Source of the DNA: Lachnospiraceae bacterium
GTDB lineage: Bacteria > Bacillota > Clostridia > Lachnospirales > Lachnospiraceae
Direction: 5' to 3'
Assembly: GCA_900770225.1 (NCBI GenBank)
Contig: CAAGJU010000277.1
Coordinates: 1-41,541, forward strand
Length of the DNA: 41,541 nucleotides
The position numbers and the translations under genes were made by a program. Numbering within the stretch: position 1 is the first letter of the stretch; each line of letters opens with the position of its first letter. Under the pieces are notes generated by a model, which did not search any database, was not told where the DNA came from, and saw nothing but the letters and a program-made list of their open reading frames with translations. Shown here piece after piece: positions 6,936 to 15,547 of this stretch.

Positions 6936-9572
6936 ATGGCTTTATCACCTATGATGCAGAATTATCTGCAGACAAAGGAACAATATAAGGACTGTGTTCT
7001 CTTTTATCGCATCGGCGATTTTTACGAGATGTTTTTCGACGATGCGAAGATGGTTTCCCAGGAGCTGGAACTCACCCTCACCGGTAAGGACTGCGGCCTG
7101 GAGGAGCGCGCACCGATGTGCGGTATTCCGTTCCATGCGGCGGATACCTACATTGCGAAGTTGATCGAGAGAGGTCACAAGGTCGCCATCTGTGAGCAGG
7201 TCGAAGATCCGAAGCTCGCCAAAGGACTTGTCAAACGGGAGGTCATCCGGATCGTCACGCCGGGAACCGTGACCAGTCCAGAGGAGCTGGATGAGACAAA
7301 AAATAATTATCTGATGTGCGTTTTCTGCACGTCCGACCGCTACGGCATATCCATCGCCGATATATCCACGGGACAGTGTCTCGTTTCTGAGACGGATTCC
7401 GATCAGCGGCTGATGGATGAGATTCAGAAATTCATGCCTGCCGAGATCATCAGCAATCAGGCGCTCATGATGTCCGCGCTTGATATGGATGATCTGAGGA
7501 ACCGTCTGAAGATCGCGATCTCCGCGCTCGATGACAGTTATTTTGACGGCGAGGCCAGCCAGCAGATCCTGCTGAAACATTTTCATGTATCTTCCATGCA
7601 GAAACTTGGCCTTTCCGATTTCGGCTGCGGACAGGTGGCTGCCGGTGCGCTTTTCCGTTATCTCTATGAGACGCAGAAGACCGACATGGAGCAGATGACG
7701 GCGATCACGCCTTATTTTTCCGATCGCTTCATGGTGCTGGACACGGCGACCAGACGCAATCTGGAGCTGACAGAAACACTGCGGGAAAAGCTCAAGCGGG
7801 GATCCCTGCTCGGTGTGCTGGACAGAACCAAAACGGCGATGGGCGCCCGTATGATGCGCAGCATGATCGAGCAGCCGCTGATCGATCCGAAGGAGATCAA
7901 CAACCGGTTGGATGCCGTCGATGAGCTGACCGGCATGCCGATGATCCGGGATGAGATCCGTGAATATCTGCAGCCTGTCTACGACCTGGAACGGCTGGTC
8001 AGCCGGATCACCTATCGTTCGGCAAATCCGAGAGATATTGTCGCCTTTGGCAGCTCTCTGCAGATGCTGCCGTTCATCCGCCAGCTGCTCAGCAGTTTCA
8101 AGAGCAGCCTTCTGCAGAATATCTGCCAGGATCTTGATCCGTTGGATGACCTCGGCGGGCTGATCAGCAGCGCGATCGTCGATGACCCGCCGCTTGCCAT
8201 GAAAGATGGCGGCATCATCCGTGACGGTTATAACCAGATGGTCGATGATTACCGCTCGGCAAAACAGGACGGACAGAAGTGGCTCTCTGACCTGGAGCAG
8301 GAAGAGCGGGAAAAAACGGGCATCAAGACACTCCGTATCCGGTACAGCCGCGTGTTCGGCTACTGCATCGAGGTCACCAATTCCTTTAAGGACAAGGTGC
8401 CGGATTATTACGTGCGCCGTCAGACGCTGACAGGATCGGAACGCTATACGACGGAGCGCCTGCAGGAGATCGAACAGAAGATCGCCGGCGCCGATGAACA
8501 TCTGACATCGCTCGAGTATGAGCTGTTTGACGGCATCCGGAAGCAGATTGCCGACAATGTCGCGCGTGTACAGAAGACTGCGCGGGCGATTGCCGCACTC
8601 GACGTCTTCTGTTCATTTTCCTATGTGTCTGATCACAACCGCTATGTGCGTCCAAAGATCAATACAAAGGGAAAAATAGATATCCGCGACGGTCGGCATC
8701 CTGTGGTCGAACAGGTTCTGAAAGATGATATGTTCGTGTCCAATGACACCTATCTGGACAATGCGGCGCATCGCGTGGCCGTCATTACCGGTCCGAACAT
8801 GGCCGGCAAGTCGACCTACATGCGTCAGACGGCGCTGATCGTCCTCATGGCACAGATCGGCTGCTTTGTCCCCGCGGCATCGGCGGATATCGGCATCGTG
8901 GACCGTGTCTTCACCCGTGTGGGTGCTTCCGATGATCTGGCGAGCGGACAGAGTACCTTCATGGTGGAGATGTCAGAAGTCGCGAATATTCTGAAAAATG
9001 CGACGAAGAACAGCCTGCTCATTCTCGACGAGATCGGGCGTGGTACCAGCACCTTCGACGGGCTTGCCATCGCGTGGGCTGTGGTGGAATACGTCGCTGA
9101 TACGAAAAAGCTCGGCGCACGTACGCTTTTTGCCACGCATTATCATGAACTCACGGAGCTGGAGGGCAAAATTGCCGGCGTGAACAATTACCGGATCGCC
9201 GTGCGGGAAAAAGGCGAAGGTATTGTTTTTCTCCGGAAGATCGTCGAGGGCGGCGCAGATAAGAGCTATGGCATACAGGTCGCGCGGCTCGCCGGCGTGC
9301 CGGAGCAGGTGCTGAAGCGGGCGGAGGAGATCGCGAATCAGCTCTCGGATGCGGATATCACCGCCACCGTGAAGGACCTCACGGAGAATAAATCAAAGAA
9401 AAAGGCTGCCCACTACGATACGGTCGATATGGAGCAGATGTCCTTCCTTGACACGTCGGATGACGACCGGATCATTCAGGAAATCCGGGATCTGGATATC
9501 CAGAATATGACGCCGATGGAGGCCATGAATACGCTGTTTCACCTGCAGAGCGAGGTGAAGAACCGCTGGTAA
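6936..9572 (+). CDS. mutS: DNA mismatch repair protein MutS
   Basis: Recognises mispaired and small looped bases and recruits MutL. Domains in order: the N-terminal mismatch-binding domain starting MMQNYLQTKEQYKDCVLFYRIGDFYEMF, with the Phe-x-Glu reader motif in YRIGDFYEMFF; connector; core and clamp helices; then the ABC-type ATPase. Walker A is GPNMAGKS from residue 619 (Lys625), Walker B is LLILDEIGRGTST, and TLFATHYHEL follows. At 878 residues it is full length for MutS1. The start is fixed by GAGGT six bases before the ATG at 6936. The leader GAGGTAACTATG is repeated exactly before mutL, ten bases downstream of the mutS stop, so the pair is almost certainly cotranscribed. A palindromic repeat separates it from miaB. 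Confidence 0.98.
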   Translation: MALSPMMQNYLQTKEQYKDCVLFYRIGDFYEMFFDDAKMVSQELELTLTGKDCGLEERAPMCGIPFHAADTYIAKLIERGHKVAICEQVEDPKLAKGLVKREVIRIVTPGTVTSPEELDETKNNYLMCVFCTSDRYGISIADISTGQCLVSETDSDQRLMDEIQKFMPAEIISNQALMMSALDMDDLRNRLKIAISALDDSYFDGEASQQILLKHFHVSSMQKLGLSDFGCGQVAAGALFRYLYETQKTDMEQMTAITPYFSDRFMVLDTATRRNLELTETLREKLKRGSLLGVLDRTKTAMGARMMRSMIEQPLIDPKEINNRLDAVDELTGMPMIRDEIREYLQPVYDLERLVSRITYRSANPRDIVAFGSSLQMLPFIRQLLSSFKSSLLQNICQDLDPLDDLGGLISSAIVDDPPLAMKDGGIIRDGYNQMVDDYRSAKQDGQKWLSDLEQEEREKTGIKTLRIRYSRVFGYCIEVTNSFKDKVPDYYVRRQTLTGSERYTTERLQEIEQKIAGADEHLTSLEYELFDGIRKQIADNVARVQKTARAIAALDVFCSFSYVSDHNRYVRPKINTKGKIDIRDGRHPVVEQVLKDDMFVSNDTYLDNAAHRVAVITGPNMAGKSTYMRQTALIVLMAQIGCFVPAASADIGIVDRVFTRVGASDDLASGQSTFMVEMSEVANILKNATKNSLLILDEIGRGTSTFDGLAIAWAVVEYVADTKKLGARTLFATHYHELTELEGKIAGVNNYRIAVREKGEGIVFLRKIVEGGADKSYGIQVARLAGVPEQVLKRAEEIANQLSDADITATVKDLTENKSKKKAAHYDTVDMEQMSFLDTSDDDRIIQEIRDLDIQNMTPMEAMNTLFHLQSEVKNRW

Positions 9573-9582
9573 AGAGGTAACT

Positions 9583-11862
9583 ATGATCAGAGAAATTCAG
9601 GTGCTTGATGAAACAACGATAGACAAGATTGCTGCCGGCGAAGTGGTCGAGCGGCCGGCCTCCGTTGTCAAGGAGCTGACGGAAAACGCGCTGGACGCAC
9701 TTGCGACGGCAATCACGGTTGAGATCCGGGACGGCGGAACGACCTTCATCCGCATCACGGATAACGGCGCCGGCATTCCGGCAGGTCAGGTACGCACAGC
9801 GTTTCTAAGGCACGCGACGAGCAAGATCCGTAAGGTGGAGGATCTCGACGACATCGCCTCTCTGGGATTCCGCGGTGAGGCGCTTTCGAGCATTGCCTCT
9901 GTATCCAGAATGGAATGCATCACCAAAACACCGGACGCACTGACCGGTATCCGCTATACCATTGAAGGCGGAAAAGAAAAGGAATGCGAGGAGATCGGCG
10001 CACCGCAGGGCACCACTTTTATCGTGCGCGATCTTTTTTACAACGTGCCCGCGAGGGCAAAATTCCTGAAATCCCCGCAGGCGGAGGGCAGTCAGTGTGC
10101 CAGCTGGATCGAAGAGCTGGCGCTTTCCCACCCGGAGGTTTCGTTCAAATTCATCATGAACGGACAGAACCGTCTGTATACGAGCGGCAACGGCGACCTG
10201 AAGGAAATCGTCTATCAGATCTACGGCCGTGATCTCACAAAGGAGCTCATCCCCGTAGATACTGCTTCGGAGATCATGCACATTCACGGCTTCATCGCCA
10301 ATCCGAACGCCTCCCGCGGCAACCGGAATTTTGAGAATTACTTCATCAACAACCGTTTTGTGAAAAATAATGTCATCACGAAAGCCATCGAGGATGGCTA
10401 TCACGGCTTCCTGATGCAGCACCGCTATCCGTTTACGCTGCTGTACCTGGATATTGACAGCCACAAGGTCGATGTCAACGTCCATCCGAGGAAGCTGGAG
10501 GTGCGGCTCTCTGATCAGGAGCGCCTGTATCACGAGCTCTGTCTTGCCATACAGAATGCGCTGATGAACCGTGAGAGGATTCCTGAAGTCAGCACCGATA
10601 AGGAGGTCAGGCCGCGCGGAGACAGGGGCGTGCGCCTGCCGTTCCTGAAGGGCGTAGCGCCGGAGCCGTTCGAGCGAACCGGGAAAACGTCAACAAATGT
10701 CGGACCAATCGGGACTGAAAAATCCTCAGGAACTACTGAACGGAATGGTGCTGGAAAAAACTCAGAGTCTCCTGAACGGATGAATGCCGTAAGGAAGGCA
10801 ATGCCCGGAGGCCAGGATGACCGGCTCAGAGACAGTGTTCCTGTTTACGGAGGAGTAGCCTCAACTGAGCGTGCGGATACTCTGCATGCAGACGTTTCGA
10901 CAGCCGAAAGCACATCAAATAAACCGAATGCAGAAGCTAAGAAGACCTGCGCTTCATCTGTATCAGACCTGAATGATGAATTGGAAACAGTCACATCCAA
11001 TTCTGCAGTTGAACAAAATGATACCTCTGCATCTTCAGATAAACAGATGGGAGCGCAGCCTGATCGCCTGTCAGAAGTCGAAGGCTCCGGACAGGAGAAT
11101 AACATGCAAACCGGTCAGACGACTTTCGGTCGTACAGAAAATGTCGTTTCAGGGCAGGAGAATAATGTACGAATCAGTCAGACGACTGACAAGCTTACAG
11201 AAGCAATCGGTTCCGGGCAGGATAAGAATGTGCGGACTGAGCAGATGAATATGTTCCGCGAGGACAAAGTCCTCTCCGAACAGGCACGCAGACAGTTTCG
11301 GCTGATCGGGCAGCTTTTTGACACCTACTGGCTCATCGAATACAAGGATTCACTGTATATCATCGATCAGCATGCCGCGCATGAGAAAGTCAATTATGAG
11401 CGGATGATGCGCGGTTACCGGGAGAAGAAGATATCTTCTCAGATGCTTTATCCTCCGGTTATTCTGAACCTTTCCGCGCACGAGACGGAGCTGATCAGCC
11501 GCCATATGGAATCCTTCACAGACCTTGGCTTCGAGCTGGAGCCATTCGGCGTGAACGCGTACCGTCTGAATGCAGTACCCGCCAATCTGTATGTAAAACC
11601 GGAAGATCTGTTCACAGAGATTCTGGGTCAGCTCGACAGCATGGGTGAAGGCGATCCGGCGGTGATCACGGAAAAAATAGCTTCCATGGCCTGCAAGGCA
11701 TCAGTGAAGGGCAATATGAAGATTTCTGAAAAAGAGGCAGAGGCGCTGATCGACGAACTGCTCACACTGGAAAATCCGTACAACTGCCCGCATGGGAGAC
11801 CAACGATCATCTCTATTTCCCGATATGAGATGGATAAGAAATTCCGCAGAATTGTATCCTGA
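9583..11862 (+). CDS. mutL: DNA mismatch repair protein MutL (endonuclease type)
   Basis: GHKL ATPase that couples MutS to strand incision. The N-terminal domain carries IAAGEVVERPASVVKELTENALDA and DNGAGI, then GFRGEALSSI. The C-terminal domain has the metal-dependent nicking motif DQHAAHEKVNYE (D595; pattern DQHA-x2-E-x4-E), the ACKASVKG segment and CPHGRP (C735), so this is an incising MutL as expected in bacteria without MutH. The linker (about residues 340-560) is hydrophilic and low in complexity, and contains three 21-residue repeats beginning SGQ(E/D) at residues 502, 523 and 544. That makes the protein 759 residues, longer than the usual 620-680. The ATG at 9583 follows GAGGT. It sits directly behind mutS. 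Confidence 0.97.
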   Translation: MIREIQVLDETTIDKIAAGEVVERPASVVKELTENALDALATAITVEIRDGGTTFIRITDNGAGIPAGQVRTAFLRHATSKIRKVEDLDDIASLGFRGEALSSIASVSRMECITKTPDALTGIRYTIEGGKEKECEEIGAPQGTTFIVRDLFYNVPARAKFLKSPQAEGSQCASWIEELALSHPEVSFKFIMNGQNRLYTSGNGDLKEIVYQIYGRDLTKELIPVDTASEIMHIHGFIANPNASRGNRNFENYFINNRFVKNNVITKAIEDGYHGFLMQHRYPFTLLYLDIDSHKVDVNVHPRKLEVRLSDQERLYHELCLAIQNALMNRERIPEVSTDKEVRPRGDRGVRLPFLKGVAPEPFERTGKTSTNVGPIGTEKSSGTTERNGAGKNSESPERMNAVRKAMPGGQDDRLRDSVPVYGGVASTERADTLHADVSTAESTSNKPNAEAKKTCASSVSDLNDELETVTSNSAVEQNDTSASSDKQMGAQPDRLSEVEGSGQENNMQTGQTTFGRTENVVSGQENNVRISQTTDKLTEAIGSGQDKNVRTEQMNMFREDKVLSEQARRQFRLIGQLFDTYWLIEYKDSLYIIDQHAAHEKVNYERMMRGYREKKISSQMLYPPVILNLSAHETELISRHMESFTDLGFELEPFGVNAYRLNAVPANLYVKPEDLFTEILGQLDSMGEGDPAVITEKIASMACKASVKGNMKISEKEAEALIDELLTLENPYNCPHGRPTIISISRYEMDKKFRRIVS

Positions 11863-11923
11863 TGCGCCAGAATCTGCTTCGACTTTATCGGCCGTGAAAA
11901 GCAATTGTTCACTCTTTGCCAGA

Positions 11924-11942
11924 CACTGTCACACATGGAGAC
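11924..11942. repeat. Solitary end of the type-2 palindromic repeat
   Basis: CACTGTCACACATGGAGAC is identical over 19 bases to the left flank and end of copy D at 30305-30323. No core or right end follows. It may be a relic of an excised or decayed copy, or the seed on which the type-2 ends were built. Confidence 0.45.
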
Positions 11943-12048
11943 ACTTTAACGGAGCGACTGATGTCAGATTTTATCGATGCGACTGACGTTCATGAAAAAT
12001 GCAGGAGCAGAGTCGTTATCAGACCTCAATGCAATGAAGGAGATACTG

Positions 12049-13017
12049 ATGGCAGATATATCGGATCAACTGAAAAAACCGCTGATCGTCCTGACAGGAC
12101 CAACCGCTGTAGGCAAGACAAAACTGTCATTGGATCTCGCAGAAGCAGTGAACGGATCCATTATTTCTGCTGATTCTGTGCAGGTGTACCGGGGACTGGA
12201 TATCGGCTCGGACAAGCTGCCAGTGGAGGAGCGCCGTGGCATCCCGCATTATCTGATCGATGTGCTCGATCCGGATGATGAGTTCAATGTGTGGCGCTTT
12301 CAGCAGATGGCCAAAGAAGCCATGGAAGAGATCTGGAGCCAGGGCCGGATACCGATCCTCGCCGGCGGAACAGGATTTTATATTCAGGCAGTCCTGAGAG
12401 ATATCGATTTCACGGAGGAAGACGGACCGTCCGATGAGAGAACTGCGCTAGAAAAGCTCGCGGCAGATAAAGGACCTGCATATCTGTACCATATGCTGCA
12501 GGAAACAGACCCTGCTGCCGCAGAAGCGATCCATCCGAACAATGTGCGCCGTGTGATCCGTGCACTGGAATTTCACGAGAAGACAGGCGAGCTGATCTCT
12601 GCACATAACGAAGAGCAGAAGATGAGAAAGTCACCGTATTGCTTTTTATACTTTGTTCTTAATCAGGACAGGAACGTCCTGTATGAGAGGATCAACAACC
12701 GTGTAGACAGCATGATCAGTCGCGGCCTGGAAGATGAGATTCGCGGCCTCGTCGCGCACGGCATCACAAAGGACAGCCCATCGATGAAGGCGCTCGGCTA
12801 CCGGGAGATGTTCCCGTATCTGGAGGGCAGGTGCACGCTGGAAGAGGCGGCGGAGCAGATCAAGCTGGATACGCGGCATTTCGCTAAGCGGCAGCTTACC
12901 TGGTTCCGGCGCGAGGAGAGCGTCATCTGGGTTGAGAAAGAAGATTTCGGCGGTGACAGCCGTGCGATCCTCGACTACATGCTGATGCTCTGGAAGGCCA
13001 GAAGATCTCAGAGATAA
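12049..13017 (+). CDS. miaA: tRNA dimethylallyltransferase (MiaA)
   Basis: Transfers the dimethylallyl group from DMAPP to N6 of A37 in tRNAs that read UNN codons, giving i6A37, the substrate of MiaB. The P-loop is LTGPTAVGKT (residues 15-24), followed by SADSVQVYRGLDIGSDK with the catalytic Asp, GTGFYIQAV, NNVRRVIRALE and the C-terminal RQLTWFRR. The frame is open upstream to 11977, but AAGGAGA (12037-12043) five bases before the ATG at 12049 fixes the start; the product is then 322 residues, normal for the family. The 186-base gap after mutL contains possible diverged repeats and a solitary repeat end. Having both miaA and miaB flank mutSL suggests one housekeeping transcription block. Confidence 0.96.
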   Translation: MADISDQLKKPLIVLTGPTAVGKTKLSLDLAEAVNGSIISADSVQVYRGLDIGSDKLPVEERRGIPHYLIDVLDPDDEFNVWRFQQMAKEAMEEIWSQGRIPILAGGTGFYIQAVLRDIDFTEEDGPSDERTALEKLAADKGPAYLYHMLQETDPAAAEAIHPNNVRRVIRALEFHEKTGELISAHNEEQKMRKSPYCFLYFVLNQDRNVLYERINNRVDSMISRGLEDEIRGLVAHGITKDSPSMKALGYREMFPYLEGRCTLEEAAEQIKLDTRHFAKRQLTWFRREESVIWVEKEDFGGDSRAILDYMLMLWKARRSQR

Positions 13018-13045
13018 CAATCACATGATGTAGGTGTCATAAGTA

Positions 13046-13210
13046 TGATAACCGGATCGCTAAGCGCTGCGCGCTCCCGCGATCCTCCCTTAGCTCGGGC
13101 TCTCGTGTGGCTTCGCCCCACTATGCCCTCGCTGAGGGGGCGTGTCAATAAGTCATTCACCCACTTTTGCACAAGTGCAACGTGGGTGATGACTTTTGAC
13201 ACTGTTATCA
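13046..13210. repeat. Multi-hairpin intergenic element
   Basis: Outer inverted ends TGATAAC (13046-13052) and GTTATCA (13204-13210) enclose three consecutive hairpins. The first is GGATCGC/GCGATCC with nested AGCGC/GCGCT (13054-13085). The second is CCCTTAGC/GCTGAGGG with GGGC/GCCC (13087-13138). The third is a long arm, GTGTCAATAAGTCAT...ATGACTTTTGACAC (13142-13202). No open frame explains it. It resembles a structured repeat or RNA rather than a simple terminator, since no T-tract follows. Confidence 0.65.
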
Positions 13211-13301
13211 TCACATTGTCGATTTTCAATTACCGCAGTTGGCTTTATATAGTTTATGACACTACTTGCAGCATGGGTTTGCTGAGGAATATGGTGGTTG
13301 C

Positions 13302-14078
13302 ATGAAAAAAAGCAGCATGACACAGCAGGAAAGGGCGTTCCTTTTCGCCCGAAACCGTTTCGATACAAACCCGGACAGACCGTTTCGTCTGGCGCCGGAC
13401 CGTCTGGCACTGCGGCACGAAAGCACAGGCAAGTGGTATGCGCTATTTATGGAAGTTGACCCGGATGTACTGGGTCTTTCCAGTGATGGTCCGGTCCCGA
13501 TCGTGAATGTCCGCGTATCCGACGGCGTTCTTCATTCTGTACTGCTGAGACAGCCGGGGATTTTTCCTGCCTATCACATGAACAAAGCAAATTGGCTCAC
13601 CGTCGTTCTTAATGATACTGTTTCGGACGATACGGTTGATTCTCTCATCGAGGACAGCTTTTTTGCAACTGCTGATTCAAAAGAATATCGGAAATACAGG
13701 CCACCACGCGCTTTTATTGTGCCTGCCCGGGTCAACCTGGCTGATCCGATGCATTTCTTTCAGGGAACAGACGAAATCATATGGACGCAGAGCAGTCCAT
13801 CCTTTAAGACTGGTGACATCGTATGCATCTATGCCGGTGTCCCGATTTCCTGCATTCTGTACGAGTGCCGGATTCTGGAAACGGATCTCACACCGGACTC
13901 GGATATGGAAGAAGAATTTCCGGGAAAGAATGTCATGCGTATGCGTCTGATCAGGCGCTTCAATCACGGAGAGTATCCGAAATCCCTTCTTGCTGAAAAG
14001 TATGGCATCACCAACATTCGCGGTCCGCGGTACCTGCCGGATTCACTGATAGATGAAATGAATCGCATGCCCAAATAG
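13302..14078 (+). CDS. YjbR/MmcQ-like protein with C-terminal EVE/PUA-like domain
   Basis: Two-part cytoplasmic protein of unknown function. Residues about 30-135 match the YjbR/MmcQ fold (DUF419 type): KWYALFMEV, VNVRVSD, then the signature LLRQPGIFPAYHMNKANWLTVVL. The C-terminal half (WTQSSPSFKTGDIVCIYAG, ILYECRILETD, later YGITNIRGPRYLP) looks like an EVE/ASCH-type PUA fold, a fold that often binds modified bases or RNA; this second assignment is by appearance only. I used the ATG at 13302 (258 residues); GGTGG lies close upstream, and the ATG at 13317 is an alternative. It stands alone between a multi-hairpin element and the next gene. The family is common in Clostridia but uncharacterised as far as I know. 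Confidence 0.75.
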   Translation: MKKSSMTQQERAFLFARNRFDTNPDRPFRLAPDRLALRHESTGKWYALFMEVDPDVLGLSSDGPVPIVNVRVSDGVLHSVLLRQPGIFPAYHMNKANWLTVVLNDTVSDDTVDSLIEDSFFATADSKEYRKYRPPRAFIVPARVNLADPMHFFQGTDEIIWTQSSPSFKTGDIVCIYAGVPISCILYECRILETDLTPDSDMEEEFPGKNVMRMRLIRRFNHGEYPKSLLAEKYGITNIRGPRYLPDSLIDEMNRMPK

Positions 14079-14123
14079 ATGAATTAATCGTTGCTGGCAA
14101 ATATGCTTTATGGTAGAGTCAGC

Positions 14124-14144
14124 TTGATTTCGTTTTCGAATCAA
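14124..14144. terminator. Weak stem-loop after the YjbR-like gene
   Basis: TTGATT (14124-14129) pairs with AATCAA (14139-14144), with an inner CG/CG around a TTTT loop. No U-rich tail follows immediately. It is a candidate terminator for the upstream gene only because of its position. Confidence 0.3.
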
Positions 14145-14234
14145 TAAGAACTTTTCGATTACAGGATAAAAATCTCAAATCGTGTTTTATCTTGTATTGG
14201 AATTTGTATGATAAATAATTCTAGGGAGTATATC

Positions 14235-15524
14235 ATGACTGAAGATAAACTGAAGATGTATGAAGGTTTCGGCATTGACCGGAAAACAGCCGAGTACGGC
14301 GAAGAGACAGCAGCAAAACTCGTCGACCGCTTTCAGGAAGTAGACGATATGGCGGAGTACTGCCAGTACAAGGTGATCCGTGCCATGCAGGAAAACCACG
14401 TCGGTGAGGCCTGCCTGTATTCGACGACCGGTTACGGTTATAACGATCTGGGCCGTGAGACGCTGGAAAAGGTTTATGCATCGTATTTTCACACGGAAGA
14501 CGCTCTGGTACGCCCGACGATCACCTGCGGCACGCACGCGCTTGGCACGGCACTCGCGGGCAATCTCAGGCCCGGAGACGAACTGCTCTCGCCGGTTGGC
14601 ACGCCTTACGACACGCTGCAGGAAGTCATCGGCATCCGTCCGTCCAGGGGATCGCTCGCGGAGTACGGCGTCCACTACAATCAGGTCGACCTGCTGCCAG
14701 ATGAGTCCTTCGATTACGATGGCATTGCGGAAGCGCTGAAACATCCGAATCTGAAGCTCTGCACGATCCAGCGTTCCCGCGGGTATGATACGCGGCATAC
14801 GTTCTCCGTACAGGAGATCGGTACGCTGATCCGTTTTATCAAAAGCAAACGGCCCGACGTTATCTGCATGGTCGACAACTGCTACGGCGAATTCACCGAG
14901 CAGATTGAGCCTTCAGATGTCGGAGCGGATATGGTCGTCGGTTCACTGATCAAAAATCCGGGCGGCGGCCTCGCGCCGATCGGCGGCTATATCGCCGGCA
15001 CCGCTGACTGTATTCAGAATGCGGCATGTCACCTCACGACGCCGGGACTGGGCAAGGAAGTCGGCGCGACCATCGGAACGAACAGATATTTTTACCAGGG
15101 ATTCTATATGGCGCCGACGGTGACGGCTTCTGCGCTGAAGAGCGCTATTTTTGCTGCGAATCTGTATGAGCCGCTGGGATTCCGGACGACGCCGAATGCC
15201 ACAGAGGACAGACACGATATCATTCAGTCGATCGTCTTCGGCAAACCGGAGGGTGTGATCGCCTTCTGTCAGGGTATTCAGGCTGCGGCACCCGTGGACA
15301 GCTACGTGACACCGGAGCCTTGGCCGATGCCGGGATACGATTCAGATGTCATCATGGCTGCCGGTGCGTTTGTGCAGGGATCTTCGATCGAGCTCTCAGC
15401 TGACGGTCCTATCCGTCCGCCGTACGCCGTGTATTTCCAGGGCGGACTTACCTGGCCGCATGGTAAGCTCGGCATCATTATGAGTCTCCAGAAAGTCATC
15501 GATGCAGGACTTGTGAAACTTTGA
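14235..15524 (+). CDS. Methionine gamma-lyase family (aluminium-resistance/YnbB type) PLP protein
   Basis: Fold-type I PLP enzyme of the group annotated as methionine gamma-lyase family or aluminium resistance protein. Visible signatures are STTGYGYNDLGRETLE, the PTITCGTHAL segment, TIQRSRGYDTR, VDNCYGEF (cofactor-contacting Asp) and VGSLIKNPGGGLAPIGGYIAG with the probable Schiff-base lysine K240. The C-terminus AYFQGGLTWPHGKLGIIMSLQKV-like segment is also characteristic. AGGGAG lies seven bases before the ATG at 14235; an in-frame ATG at 14208 has no ribosome site. The 429-residue length is normal. The true substrate of this family is not established; C-S lyase activity is inferred from homology. 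The gene end overlaps an upstream in-frame extension of the next gene, but the chosen starts leave a 23-base gap. Confidence 0.88.
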   Translation: MTEDKLKMYEGFGIDRKTAEYGEETAAKLVDRFQEVDDMAEYCQYKVIRAMQENHVGEACLYSTTGYGYNDLGRETLEKVYASYFHTEDALVRPTITCGTHALGTALAGNLRPGDELLSPVGTPYDTLQEVIGIRPSRGSLAEYGVHYNQVDLLPDESFDYDGIAEALKHPNLKLCTIQRSRGYDTRHTFSVQEIGTLIRFIKSKRPDVICMVDNCYGEFTEQIEPSDVGADMVVGSLIKNPGGGLAPIGGYIAGTADCIQNAACHLTTPGLGKEVGATIGTNRYFYQGFYMAPTVTASALKSAIFAANLYEPLGFRTTPNATEDRHDIIQSIVFGKPEGVIAFCQGIQAAAPVDSYVTPEPWPMPGYDSDVIMAAGAFVQGSSIELSADGPIRPPYAVYFQGGLTWPHGKLGIIMSLQKVIDAGLVKL

Positions 15525-15547
15525 TCTTTACCTGTAAAGGAAAGAAT

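Noticed and set aside
6945..8501. A 518-codon open frame on the minus strand
   Set aside because: It lies entirely inside mutS, has no ribosome site, and its His/Arg/Gln-rich product shows no family motif. It is a shadow produced by codon bias.
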